From the NCBI GenBank assembly GCA_037140715.1, contig JBAXDX010000030.1, positions 1-30,083 of the forward strand: a stretch of 30,083 nt of DNA. The letters are read 5' to 3'. Positions 1 through 7,987 of the stretch are shown one piece after another. The translations under genes were made by a program, and so were the position numbers. The notes under the pieces were generated by a model. The model saw nothing but the letters and a program-made list of their open reading frames with translations, was not told the origin of the DNA and searched no databases. Each line of letters starts with the position of its first letter. The stretch's first letter is position 1. This DNA is from JAUZPB01 sp037140715. Its GTDB lineage: Bacteria > Bacteroidota > Ignavibacteria > Ignavibacteriales > SURF-24.

Positions 1-310
1 GGACATTTTCCGGACCGTCACCGTCACCTGGTGTGTCAGTAACGCCTGATGCAGGGATAGTGGAAGTCGTGCCTGAAGAAGCACGTGAAAAAGCCGTGCC
101 CGGGGTAACCGTGTATGCCGGCACACCGGAGCAGTCCGAGTCAGGGAGTGTAAAACCCGCCGGGACATTTTCCGGACCGTCACCTGGTGTGTCAGTAACG
201 CCTGATGCAGGCATCGTGGAAGTCATGCCTGAAGAAGCACGTGAAAAAGCTGTGCCCGTAGTAACCGTGTATGCCGGCACACCGGGGCAGCCTGAGTCAG
301 GGAGTGTAAA
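1..310 (+). repeat. Two tandem in-frame repeats, about 52 codons each, inside fliK
   Basis: Copy 1 spans 1-162 and copy 2 spans 163 to about 310. Both begin with ggacattttccggaccgtca, and aligned by eye they differ at about nine bases plus a 6-base in-frame insertion (one extra Pro-Ser) in copy 1. The encoded unit runs through GVSVTPDAGIVEV, PEEAREKAVP and VTVYAGTP. The unit is much richer in G and C than the rest of the gene. The window begins exactly at a unit boundary, so further copies upstream are likely. Confidence 0.93.
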
Positions 311-1256
311 AATAGACCGGATACCAAAGACAGTAAAATTGTCAAAGGATGAAACTGTGCAGAATACTGTAATCCCAAATGAAGATACTAATATATCAAG
401 ACAGGAAGTTGTTATTGAACCAGTAGAGATAACAAATCAGACCGTACAAAACCAGATACTGAGAAATGACAAAGAAACTTCCAGCGTACAGAAAACAAAG
501 ATCTCGGAAGGAAACGAGAAAATATCTTCAAAGAAAGTGATAGAATCAGTTTATGTTGATAAAGAAAAAGTTGTTACTGCTATATCATCTCACAAAACAG
601 ATGACAAGGTTATTAGTGAGCCTGTTTCGACAGATAAAAAATCAGATACATCCAATAGCGATGGTAATACACATACTGCAAAAGAGCAAAATCATAAAAC
701 TTCGGAACAGCAACTGGCTATTCAGGATAAAGCAGAGCTAAAGACAAAACCTCAGGGGAGTCAAAATTTAAATAATGAAGCAATGAAAACTATTATTAAT
801 AATTCCATAAATGAAAGGCCGGTAGCAGAAGTTCCTGTTAATCATGAATCTTTAACAACTGTCAAAGTTGTAGATGTGATGAAGAAAATTTCGGAGTTTA
901 TTCAGCAGAATGATAAACATACGCTTTCGTTTCAAATTGATCCTGAGAATCTTGGCAGGGTAAAGGTATCGCTTGACTTGGTTGATAAACTTGTTCATGC
1001 AAATATTGAAGTCGAAAATGAGCCTGCGCGCAAGATGGTTGAAAATAATTTGCATCAGCTATATAACTCGCTTAATCAGTCGGGCGTGCAGATAAACTCT
1101 CTTAATATTTCGCTTGCAAATCAGGATCACAAACAGGATAAAGCTTTCGCGCAGAAAAAGAAAACATCGCAATTCAACGGGGAGACAAAATATGATGAAA
1201 AAAATATAGAAGGAAGCAGGGATATGGGATATAATACTTATGAATATTTAATTTAG
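1..1256 (+). CDS. fliK: Flagellar hook-length control protein FliK, 5' end outside the window
   Basis: The reading frame is open to the window edge, so the GTG at 33 is not the real start; the first codons continue the same repeat as downstream. The C-terminal part (codons at about 840-1130) matches the Flg_hook domain of FliK: a beta-rich stretch with the pattern IDPENLGRVKVSL, then an amphipathic segment with ARKMVENNLHQLYNSL and a closing SGVQINSLN. This domain is known to signal the export switch when the hook is complete. The N-terminal part is polar and low in hydrophobics, with two near-identical 52-residue units (1-310) followed by a Lys/Glu/Ser/Thr-rich linker. It is followed after 8 bases by flgD, the usual neighbour. 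Confidence is high for the C-terminal domain; total length and repeat number are unknown. Confidence 0.88.
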   Translation, partial: TFSGPSPSPGVSVTPDAGIVEVVPEEAREKAVPGVTVYAGTPEQSESGSVKPAGTFSGPSPGVSVTPDAGIVEVMPEEAREKAVPVVTVYAGTPGQPESGSVKIDRIPKTVKLSKDETVQNTVIPNEDTNISRQEVVIEPVEITNQTVQNQILRNDKETSSVQKTKISEGNEKISSKKVIESVYVDKEKVVTAISSHKTDDKVISEPVSTDKKSDTSNSDGNTHTAKEQNHKTSEQQLAIQDKAELKTKPQGSQNLNNEAMKTIINNSINERPVAEVPVNHESLTTVKVVDVMKKISEFIQQNDKHTLSFQIDPENLGRVKVSLDLVDKLVHANIEVENEPARKMVENNLHQLYNSLNQSGVQINSLNISLANQDHKQDKAFAQKKKTSQFNGETKYDEKNIEGSRDMGYNTYEYLI

Positions 1257-1264
1257 GAGTTACA

Positions 1265-1954
1265 ATGGTAAGCAATATTAATAACACAACAACAAACGGA
1301 GCTGCTACAACTAGCTCTACTATAACGGGCAAGAGCAAGAGCACTCTTGGTAAAGATGATTTTTTCAAACTCATGATTTCCCAATTAAAGTATCAGGATC
1401 CTCTTAATCCAACTGATAGTACACAGTTTTCTGCCCAACTGGCTCAATTTTCTTCACTTGAGCAATTGTCAAATATGAGCGCTTCACTCGACAAAAGTAT
1501 AACTGCAAATTATGCATTGACGCAGTCTGTAAATAATACAATGTCATCTACTCTGATTGGCAAGGAAATAAAACTCGGAGGTTCAGATGTAAGTTTTAAT
1601 GGTGAATCATCAATTCAACTTGGTTACAAACTTCCTTCAGATGCAAAGAGTGTTACTGTAAAAATTACAGATTCAAATGGATCTGTAATTAAAACACTAG
1701 ATAATTCACTTATTTCGGCAGGGGACCATAAACTTTCCTGGGATTTTACCGATAATAATGGTAATAAAGTTCCTTATGGTCAATACCAGTATGCTGTTGA
1801 GGCGGTAGATAATAGTGGAAATAATATCACAACCGAATCATTTAAGATGGGGACAATTGATTCTGTCAAATTTACAAGCCAGGGCACAAAGTTAGTCATA
1901 GGAAATTCTGAGTACGATCTTTCGAATGTTCTTGAAATATTTGGAGTCAAATAA
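1265..1954 (+). CDS. flgD: Flagellar hook capping/assembly protein FlgD
   Basis: FlgD caps the growing hook and guides FlgE assembly before being discarded. The N-terminal third carries the family signature: KDDFFKLMISQLKYQDPLNP, then DSTQFSAQLAQFSSLEQLSNM (residues about 30-75). The rest is a beta-rich Ig/tudor-like region with VTVKITDSNGSVIKTL and HKLSWDFTDNNGNKVPYGQYQY, which is the FlgD Ig-like fold pattern. At 229 residues it has normal length. The start is supported by an AGGAG at 1256-1260 that touches the fliK stop, so translation is probably coupled to fliK. A TIGR02530-type gene follows after 14 bases. Confidence 0.95.
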   Translation: MVSNINNTTTNGAATTSSTITGKSKSTLGKDDFFKLMISQLKYQDPLNPTDSTQFSAQLAQFSSLEQLSNMSASLDKSITANYALTQSVNNTMSSTLIGKEIKLGGSDVSFNGESSIQLGYKLPSDAKSVTVKITDSNGSVIKTLDNSLISAGDHKLSWDFTDNNGNKVPYGQYQYAVEAVDNSGNNITTESFKMGTIDSVKFTSQGTKLVIGNSEYDLSNVLEIFGVK

Positions 1955-1968
1955 AGCGGAGGAAAACA

Positions 1969-2346
1969 ATGGCTGAAATTAACGGTGTAAGAGTACCTTT
2001 TATACCGATAGTCTCGAATGATGAAGTTCAGCGCAATAGGATAAAACCTGCTCTTGGTGGTTTTGACGCGATATTTAAGGAAGAGCTAGATAAAGTTAAG
2101 TTCTCTTCTCACGCGTCCAAAAGACTTGAAGCAAGAAATATCCAACTTTCAGATGCTGAACTAAACAAATTGCAGAATGCAGTTGAACGGGCAGAACAAA
2201 AAGGAGCTAAAGATTCTCTTGTAATGATGGATAAAACAGCTTTTATCGTTAACGTTCCTAATAAGATAGTAATTACTGCAATGAAGATTGAAGAAGGTGG
2301 TGAAAATGTTTTCACCAATATTGATAGCGTAGTATTTACTTATTAA
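1969..2346 (+). CDS. Small flagellar operon protein, TIGR02530/Flagellar_put type
   Basis: This 125-residue protein matches the small flagellar-operon family typically encoded between flgD and flgE in many flagellated bacteria. Recognisable parts are FSSHASKRLEARNIQLSDAEL (a short helix-rich segment) and a beta hairpin segment with KDSLVMMDKTAFIVNVPNKIVITAM. There is no signal peptide or membrane segment. A GGAGG sits at 1960-1964, six bases before the ATG. Its exact function in hook assembly is, to my knowledge, not settled; position between flgD and flgE supports a hook-related role. Confidence 0.88.
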   Translation: MAEINGVRVPFIPIVSNDEVQRNRIKPALGGFDAIFKEELDKVKFSSHASKRLEARNIQLSDAELNKLQNAVERAEQKGAKDSLVMMDKTAFIVNVPNKIVITAMKIEEGGENVFTNIDSVVFTY

Positions 2347-2376
2347 AAGAAATTAAATAACAAATAAATAACAAAA

Positions 2377-2434
2377 AAGAGCGGGACCTTACAAGGACGC
2401 TCTTGATTCAACTGACTGATTGATGTTGAATCAA
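2377..2434 (+). promoter_or_regulatory. Two abutting hairpins in the leader of flgE
   Basis: The 109-base gap before flgE holds two inverted repeats. The first is aagagcg (2377-2383) pairing with cgctctt (2398-2404). The second is ttgattcaac (2403-2412) pairing with gttgaatcaa (2425-2434), a perfect 10-bp stem with a 12-base loop. They share two bases, so the full stems compete at the junction. The flgE ribosome binding site (taggagg, 2444-2450) begins ten bases after the second stem. There is no T-tract after either stem, so a simple terminator is unlikely; an mRNA-stabilising, processing or translation-control element is possible. Confidence 0.6.
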
Positions 2435-2455
2435 ATTAAACCTTAGGAGGCAATC

Positions 2456-4159
2456 ATGTCACTTATCAGTTCTTTTTTCTCAGGCGTTTCAGGTTTACGT
2501 AATCATCAGACAATGATGGATGTTATCGGCAATAACATTTCAAATGTAAACTCTATCGGTTTCAAAAGCTCACGCGTTACCTTTGCAGATACTTTTAATC
2601 AATTTATTAAAGCAGGGGCTAACCCTGCAACGGGTAGTACTGGTAATACGGGTGGTACTAATTCTTTCCAGGTTGGCTTAGGTATGAAAGTTAACTCAAT
2701 TGATCGTAACTGGAACCAGGGTACATTCGAAACAACAGGTATTGTAACTGACCTTGCATTGCAAGGGAAAGGTATGTTTATACTTAAAAATAATGGACAA
2801 CAATTTTATTCGCGTGCCGGAGCATTTTCTTTTGATTCAACTGGTAACTTAGTTGATCCTGCAAACGGTGCAATTGTTCAGGGAAAAGTTGCTAACGGTT
2901 TAGGTGAAATTCCAGCAGGCAATTCACTTCAGGATATAAAAATTGATAATAACCTGAAGTTACCCGCCATAGCAACAACAACGGCCAGTTTTGGAGGCAA
3001 TCTTAGTAGTGGTGCTCCAATTACAAGAACGCAAGTTGTCAATCAGACAGGCGCACTAACTCAGGCGGGGCCTAATACGTCAACAAGTTCCATTTATGAC
3101 GCTAACGGAAACATGTACTCATTAGTCCAGAATTATACATACGCTTCAACTGCTGGTACCGTTGACACATATAATCTTTCGTACGATATACAGGATTCAA
3201 CAGGTAAATCTACCCTGGCAGGGGGTGCTCCTGTTAGTTTTGCTACAGCAAATTTTGATACAGCTCTTAGTGGCGCGCTTACAGGTGTTACCGTTACTGA
3301 TACTTCTGTTCCTCCTGTTACCGCTACAGGTAATGTATTTACAATACCAACCCCAACAGGCACTACGTTGAATTTTAATGTTGACCCTTCTACTATGAAA
3401 ACAGCCAGTGCAACGGCATTGAGCTCAACTTTTAGCTCATCGGCGGATGCCGGACGCACGCCTACAATCGTTACCGGCTCATCTACAATATTTGATTCGT
3501 TAGGCAGTTCAAATGTTCTTTCTATCAAATATACAAAAACATCCGATAATAACTGGAACTGGTCAGCAAGCTTCCCTAATGGGACAACGACTGGTTTGCA
3601 GAATAACTCGGGAACAATTTCTTTTAATACTGATGGCTCAATAAATGCTATTAATCCTCCAAATCCGGCAATATCATATACTCCGGCAAGTGGCGCTAAA
3701 AGCCAGGTAATGAAACTTGACTTCGGCACAGGTATTACAGGTATTTCACAAACATCAGGAAGTTCAAACCTCGCAGCTTTAAGCCAGGACGGAGCTGCAT
3801 CGGCTACACTTGCCAATATAAATATTGATCAGTATGGAAGTGTTGTTGGTGTATTTTCTAACGGATTTTCAAGGACGCTGGCTCAGATAATGACTGCAAC
3901 ATTCCCCAATCTTAGCGGACTTAATAGCGTTGGAGACAGCATGTACACGGTGTCTGCCAATTCAGGGAACCCTTACATTTCGAACTTAGGTGAGGCAAGT
4001 AATACAACGCTTCAGTCAGGTGCCCTTGAACAGTCCAATGTTAACTTGTCAGAAGAATTCACAAAGATGATAGTTTCTCAAAGAGGTTTCCAGGCCAATT
4101 CAAAAGTAATTACTACAGCTGATGGCTTACTGCAGGAAATCGTACAGCTTGTAAGATAA
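2456..4159 (+). CDS. flgE: Flagellar hook protein FlgE
   Basis: FlgE polymerises outside the cell into the hook joining rod and filament. The N-terminus carries the rod/hook family signature (FSGVSGLRNHQTMMDVIGNN followed by ISNVNSIGFKSSRVTF) and the C-terminus the matching helix (SNVNLSEEFTKMIVSQRGFQ, then ANSKVITTADGLLQEIVQLV). Between them is a FlgE D1 core (LALQGKGMFILKN, RAGAFSFDSTGNLVD) and a long Ser/Thr/Asn/Ala-rich variable region (residues about 200-430), which makes it longer (567 residues) than the roughly 400 of Salmonella FlgE. The ribosome binding site taggagg is six bases before the ATG. It is the last gene of the operon, as shown by the hairpin at 4198-4224. Confidence 0.95.
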   Translation: MSLISSFFSGVSGLRNHQTMMDVIGNNISNVNSIGFKSSRVTFADTFNQFIKAGANPATGSTGNTGGTNSFQVGLGMKVNSIDRNWNQGTFETTGIVTDLALQGKGMFILKNNGQQFYSRAGAFSFDSTGNLVDPANGAIVQGKVANGLGEIPAGNSLQDIKIDNNLKLPAIATTTASFGGNLSSGAPITRTQVVNQTGALTQAGPNTSTSSIYDANGNMYSLVQNYTYASTAGTVDTYNLSYDIQDSTGKSTLAGGAPVSFATANFDTALSGALTGVTVTDTSVPPVTATGNVFTIPTPTGTTLNFNVDPSTMKTASATALSSTFSSSADAGRTPTIVTGSSTIFDSLGSSNVLSIKYTKTSDNNWNWSASFPNGTTTGLQNNSGTISFNTDGSINAINPPNPAISYTPASGAKSQVMKLDFGTGITGISQTSGSSNLAALSQDGAASATLANINIDQYGSVVGVFSNGFSRTLAQIMTATFPNLSGLNSVGDSMYTVSANSGNPYISNLGEASNTTLQSGALEQSNVNLSEEFTKMIVSQRGFQANSKVITTADGLLQEIVQLVR

Positions 4160-4197
4160 TGTTAATCTATTTATAATAGATTAGGATAAATGAACTA

Positions 4198-4224
4198 CAG
4201 GGCATACACAAAATGTATGCCCTG
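4198..4224 (+). terminator. Strong intrinsic-type hairpin after flgE, possibly bidirectional
   Basis: A perfect 10-bp stem, cagggcatac (4198-4207) with gtatgccctg (4215-4224) and a 7-base loop, is followed by tgtgtttt. It lies 38 bases after the flgE stop and 20 bases beyond the end of the converging GNAT gene, so it may end transcripts from both sides. Confidence 0.82.
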
Positions 4225-4244
4225 TGTGTTTTAAAGAAAAATAC

Positions 4245-4745
4245 TTATAACCCGGCAACATGCTTTATTTCATCTCCGCTTAATCTAAAGATAGTCCACT
4301 CATCCATAGGTTTAGCTCCGAGACTCTTATAAAAATCAATAGCGGGTTTATTCCAGTCAAGCACAGACCACTCAAAGCGCCCGCAATTATTTTCGACTGC
4401 CGTCTTAGCTAAATATATTAGTAGTGCTTTGCCGATACCTTTGCCTCTTAAAGCCGGCTGGACAAATAAATCTTCAAGATACAAACCGCGCCGTCCGACA
4501 AAGGTAGAGAAGTTAAAAAAATAAATTGCCATACCGACCGGTGCGCCATTGTAACAGGCAATAACAGCTTCGGCTATATTACCAGTCTTTCCAAATAAAT
4601 TATCAGTCAACATCTCTTCGGTTGTAGCCACCTGATCCGACATCCGTTCATATTCCGCCAGTTCTTTGATTAATGAAAGTAATACAGGTGCATCCCTCCT
4701 TTCTGCTTTCCTTATTTCAAGTTTGCCAAAATCTTTTTCTGCCAA
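4245..4745 (-). CDS. GNAT N-acetyltransferase, spermidine/diamine acetyltransferase-like
   Basis: The protein follows the GNAT fold throughout its 166 residues: LEIRKAERRDAPVLLSLIKE at the N-terminus, YLEDLFVQPALRGKGIGKAL as the acetyl-CoA binding motif A (RGKGIG), and WNKPAIDFYKSLGA as motif B. The pattern YLEDLFV plus the WN-P-IDFY-GA stretch is close to human SSAT1 and thialysine/diamine acetyltransferases, so a small polyamine-like amine is the likely acceptor; the exact substrate cannot be read from sequence. The start codon is TTG, with an AGGAG seven bases upstream. It lies 33 bases after the methyltransferase gene on the same strand, so the two are probably co-transcribed. Confidence 0.87.
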   Translation of the reverse strand: MAEKDFGKLEIRKAERRDAPVLLSLIKELAEYERMSDQVATTEEMLTDNLFGKTGNIAEAVIACYNGAPVGMAIYFFNFSTFVGRRGLYLEDLFVQPALRGKGIGKALLIYLAKTAVENNCGRFEWSVLDWNKPAIDFYKSLGAKPMDEWTIFRLSGDEIKHVAGL

Positions 4746-4778
4746 TTTTTATCTCCTGAGAATGTTTATAAAAATCAA

Positions 4779-5987
4779 TTATGGTTTATTGCAGACAATT
4801 ACGATTAGTCCGCCTGAAGCGTTTTTGGTAAAAAATAAATAATTATTTCCGCCGTCAGACAAGTTAAAATTCTTTTTTATCATATCGGGGGCATCAGGGA
4901 AATCACGCCGTGCGATGTTGGCCTGTACTATACGATTATTTCTAAAATACTTCTTAATCTCTTTTTTGTTGTAATTAATAACGTCCTTAATTATAAAAGT
5001 TCTGCCTGGAAAGTTTTTTACAGGTTCATTACCTGTAAGATAATCAACAGATGAGTTGATAAAGAGTAATGGATGCTTAAGCGTGAGATACAGCGATAGT
5101 CTCGCTTTGATTATTGCTGCGTCAGGTTCAAAAAAATACTTTTGGAGCGTGGCGACAATTGGTCGGGTGATATTGCTGTTATATGTATCGTAAATTATTT
5201 GGGAATTGTTATTAACCGAATCTACCATGACGGCTTTAATATAAATAGTATTATCCGTTTTTTCTTTCGTTAAAATAAGAAGAGCTTCCTTACATTCATT
5301 ATCCAAAGAAACAATGATAAACTCAGACAGCTCCGGAAAATATTTCTTTGCTTCGCTAAATTCATAGGCGGGGGAAACTTTTATCATAACGCTACGGGAT
5401 TTACTGAGCAGTATATCTTTATGCTTAACAACATCGGGCGAACAGTCCTGAAGCTTTATAAAACGTTTGGAAGCATCGCGTCTTGAAGGGTCTATATAAA
5501 TCCAGTCAAAATAATTATCTTCATAATTACCGAGTATCTCAATGCTGTTGCCTTCTTTTATGATAATATTGGTTTTATGAAGACAGCTAAAGTTATATTT
5601 AGCGATACCTGCCAGTACGGGGTTTGCTTCACAATAGATTAACTCTTCAAAATTGCCAGAAATAAAATAATCATCAATGCCAAGTCCGCCTGTAAGGTCT
5701 ATTATGCGTCTGCCCTGTAGCAATAAGGTTTTTTCAAGAGCGGTGGATTCCGATGAAGCCTGCTCAAGAGCGGTTTTATCATATAGCAACAGATGGTTAC
5801 CCTCGAACGATGGCAATTTTAGTTTTGCTTTTTGACGACATGCAATCTGTTCGGCGATAGCTCTTACCGGAAAGTCTTTTCTTGAAGCATATTTCAGGGC
5901 AAAGCTTCCGGCATTATCAGATTTATGTTCTTCAATGAAGTTGAAAATGCCAGGCTGAAGTAACGATTCAAAATCTTTAATAGTCAT
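4779..5987 (-). CDS. Class I SAM-dependent methyltransferase with THUMP-like domain (PG_1098-type)
   Basis: A Rossmann methyltransferase core is visible: motif I IDLTGGLGIDDYF (residues about 95-107), the acidic residue of motif II in YCEAN, and a motif IV-like WIYIDPSRRD (about 167-176), which resembles the DPP/DPSR motifs of nucleic-acid methyltransferases. The C-terminal part (ARRDFPDAPDMIKKNFNLSD, followed by GGNNYLFF) matches the THUMP-like domain I associate with Bacteroidetes proteins of the PG_1098 group. An RNA substrate is probable from these features but not proven. There is no strong ribosome binding site before the ATG. The GNAT gene follows 33 bases downstream. Confidence 0.85.
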   Translation of the reverse strand: MTIKDFESLLQPGIFNFIEEHKSDNAGSFALKYASRKDFPVRAIAEQIACRQKAKLKLPSFEGNHLLLYDKTALEQASSESTALEKTLLLQGRRIIDLTGGLGIDDYFISGNFEELIYCEANPVLAGIAKYNFSCLHKTNIIIKEGNSIEILGNYEDNYFDWIYIDPSRRDASKRFIKLQDCSPDVVKHKDILLSKSRSVMIKVSPAYEFSEAKKYFPELSEFIIVSLDNECKEALLILTKEKTDNTIYIKAVMVDSVNNNSQIIYDTYNSNITRPIVATLQKYFFEPDAAIIKARLSLYLTLKHPLLFINSSVDYLTGNEPVKNFPGRTFIIKDVINYNKKEIKKYFRNNRIVQANIARRDFPDAPDMIKKNFNLSDGGNNYLFFTKNASGGLIVIVCNKP

Positions 5988-6025
5988 TTGCTATCGGTTA
6001 TTTATTTGTTGAGTATTAAGCGCTT

Positions 6026-6161
6026 ATGTTACATAACAACGTCAGAACTATGATTTTTATGATTAAATGATCCATTTCATGCTGATTAGTCGGGCATGAT
6101 TTATTTCATATTGATTTGCGCTGTCACACAAATCATAGTTCTGATGAATTCTGCGTAACAT
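6026..6161. repeat. Palindromic dispersed element, copy A
   Basis: The inner arms are perfect over 15 bp: tcagaactatgattt (6042-6056) and aaatcatagttctga (6130-6144). Outer arms atgttac (6026-6032) and gtaacat (6155-6161) extend the symmetry. The interior is rich in atgatt/atgattaaatgat steps. The same arms recur at 6441-6546 and as half copies near 13590 and 15622, always outside genes. Confidence 0.85.
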
Positions 6162-6447
6162 GAATGAGTAAGATTAAGAAAAAATATCGCTCCTGTGGTT
6201 CTTTGAGCATGACGTGAGGTTTTTATTTTTTTAGAATCAAAGGAAACATAACAAAGATTTTCGTAACTACTCAGCATAATTTAAAAAGTATCGAATTCGG
6301 ACTATTTTCACACTTTCCAATTGTTAAAAAATAATTTAAAAGTGTGATTTTGAGCTGAAAATACAAACATCTCAAAAACATGCGGAGTAGTTACAGATTT
6401 TCATAAATTGAAACGGAGCTTCAGGATAAATTATTCACTCATGTTAC
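6155..6447. repeat. Nested inverted-repeat block between two palindromic elements
   Basis: The ends are inverted: gtaacatgaatgagtaa (6155-6171) against ttattcactcatgttac (6431-6447), 15 of 17 positions. Inside lie gtaactactc (6263-6272) with gagtagttac (6385-6394), perfect over 10 bp, and tcacacttt (6308-6316) with aaagtgtga (6339-6347), perfect over 9 bp. No open reading frame fits. The nesting resembles a miniature non-coding mobile element or a large foldable RNA. Confidence 0.65.
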
Positions 6448-6546
6448 TCAAAAATGTCAGAACTATGATCCATTTAATGCCGGCTGGGCTATCATATAAA
6501 TCATAAGAATCACATGAATTATAGTCCCGATGAATTTTACGTGAAT
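6441..6546. repeat. Palindromic dispersed element, copy B (degenerate)
   Basis: The left arm atgttac-N9-tcagaactatgat (6441-6469) repeats copy A in direct orientation. The right arm attatagtcccga (6518-6530) is its inverted partner at 10 of 13 positions. It ends about 70 bases before the porin gene. Confidence 0.72.
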
Positions 6547-6640
6547 GAATTATTGGAGGGAATTTCTGATAACCAATCATCGTTAAAGAAATCTTAACGG
6601 AAAAATATTTAAATTTATGTTATTGTTTAATGGAATTAAT

Positions 6641-7987
6641 ATGAGAAAGAAATATCTGCTGTATGTAGCTATTATAATAACGTTGCTTTGCCTGCGGTCC
6701 ACAATAAAACCTCAGAGCATGGAAGATAAATCAATTGGAGAAAGAGCCGATTCGGCAAAAACCTTAGCGGCAGTTATTGCAACAGGCGGAAATGCAGAGG
6801 AAAGTATTCTAAATTGGAATACCTTAACAGGAGACTGGTTTGGAGTCAGGGAGGGGCTGAGTTTGCGGGGTGTTGATTTTATTTTAACTTATACCGGTGA
6901 GGCTTTTTCAAGTCTCTCTGGCGGAATTAAAGCGGGCGGTGGTTATCTGGATAAAATCGATATTAAAGCAAACTTCGATTTTGAGAAAATATTTAACTGG
7001 AGCGGAGCTTCATTAAGTCTTTATACAATAGGAATGCAGGGAGGCGATCCGTTCAGATTTACCGGAGCCGGACAGTGGATAAGCAATATCGAGTCAGCCG
7101 ATGTCTGGCGTTTGTTTGAAGCCCGGTTTGAGCAAAATCTTTTTGATGGTAAGCTTTCGTTGCTTGCAGGGCTTTATGATGTTAATTCGGAATTCGATAT
7201 GAGAATTACCTCTTCGCTTTTTACTAATCCTTCTCACGGAATTGGTGCCGACTTTTCCCAGAGCGGAAAGAACGGACCATCGATATTCCCGACCTCATCG
7301 CTTGCCTTCCGCGTATATTATAAGCCAAACTTATTTTATATTCGCTCGGCGGTGCTGGATGGAGTGCCTGGCAATCCTGAAAATCCAAATGGAACGCAGA
7401 TAATTCTCAGGAAGGAAGACGGACTTCTTTTAACAACTGAAACCGGACTTATCAATGGGGGAGAAGATTTTAGCAGTGGATATGAAAAGTTTGCTGCTGG
7501 TGCCTGGTATTATACAGAGCGGTTTCCCGATATTTATGAACAGGATGTAAATGGTCAGCCGGTTACAAGAAGCGGGAATTATGGAGCTTATGCTTTTGCT
7601 GAGAAATTTATTTTTGCTGAAGCTTCTGATTTGCATCAGGGACTTGCGGCGTTTATCAGGGCTGGATTCGCTGACCCTGATATAAACAAATTTCATTATT
7701 ATTGTGGAGCGGGTTTTTCCTATACAGGGCTTATTCCTGACAGGGATAATGATGTGGCGGGTATTGCGGTGGCAACCGTGGTTACTTCGGAAAAGTTCAG
7801 ACGGCAGAAGTTGTCAGACGGAGAACCAGTACGAAAATATGAGACTGATATTGAGATTACTTACAGCCTGAAACTTACTCCATACTTTATTTTTCAGCCT
7901 GTTGCGCAATATGTCATAAATCCGCTGGATGCGCCGGGGGCAGAGCATGCTTTTATTGCTCTCGCAAGATTTCAGTTTATTTTTTAA
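6641..7987 (+). CDS. OprB-like carbohydrate-selective porin
   Basis: An in-frame ATG exists at 6617, but the ATG at 6641 gives a cleaner signal peptide (MRKKYLLYVAIIITLLCL, followed by a short region to about residue 30), so I prefer it. The mature part starts with the OprB signature LNWNTLTGDWFGVREGLSLR, then alternating strands typical of an outer-membrane barrel (GGGYLDKIDIKANFDFEKIF, SLYTIGMQGGD, FEQNLFDGKLSLLAGLYDVN) and ends with ALARFQFIF, an aromatic C-terminal strand as expected for barrel insertion. OprB proteins let sugars cross the outer membrane; the actual substrate is not visible. About 449 residues is normal for the family. It appears monocistronic. Confidence 0.85.
   Translation: MRKKYLLYVAIIITLLCLRSTIKPQSMEDKSIGERADSAKTLAAVIATGGNAEESILNWNTLTGDWFGVREGLSLRGVDFILTYTGEAFSSLSGGIKAGGGYLDKIDIKANFDFEKIFNWSGASLSLYTIGMQGGDPFRFTGAGQWISNIESADVWRLFEARFEQNLFDGKLSLLAGLYDVNSEFDMRITSSLFTNPSHGIGADFSQSGKNGPSIFPTSSLAFRVYYKPNLFYIRSAVLDGVPGNPENPNGTQIILRKEDGLLLTTETGLINGGEDFSSGYEKFAAGAWYYTERFPDIYEQDVNGQPVTRSGNYGAYAFAEKFIFAEASDLHQGLAAFIRAGFADPDINKFHYYCGAGFSYTGLIPDRDNDVAGIAVATVVTSEKFRRQKLSDGEPVRKYETDIEITYSLKLTPYFIFQPVAQYVINPLDAPGAEHAFIALARFQFIF

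Larger units (their letters stand above)
5988..6616. other. Gene-free 629-base region made largely of inverted repeats
   Basis: No plausible gene is present. The space between the divergent methyltransferase and porin genes is filled by two copies of a palindromic element (6026-6161 and 6441-6546) and a nested inverted-repeat block between them (6155-6447), described in separate entries. Promoters for both flanking genes must lie here or at its edges, but I cannot point to convincing ones. Confidence 0.75.

Noticed and set aside
3133..3816. Long open frame (227 codons) opposite flgE
   Set aside because: It lies wholly antisense to the low-complexity variable part of flgE, whose codon use leaves the opposite strand open by chance; no family match.
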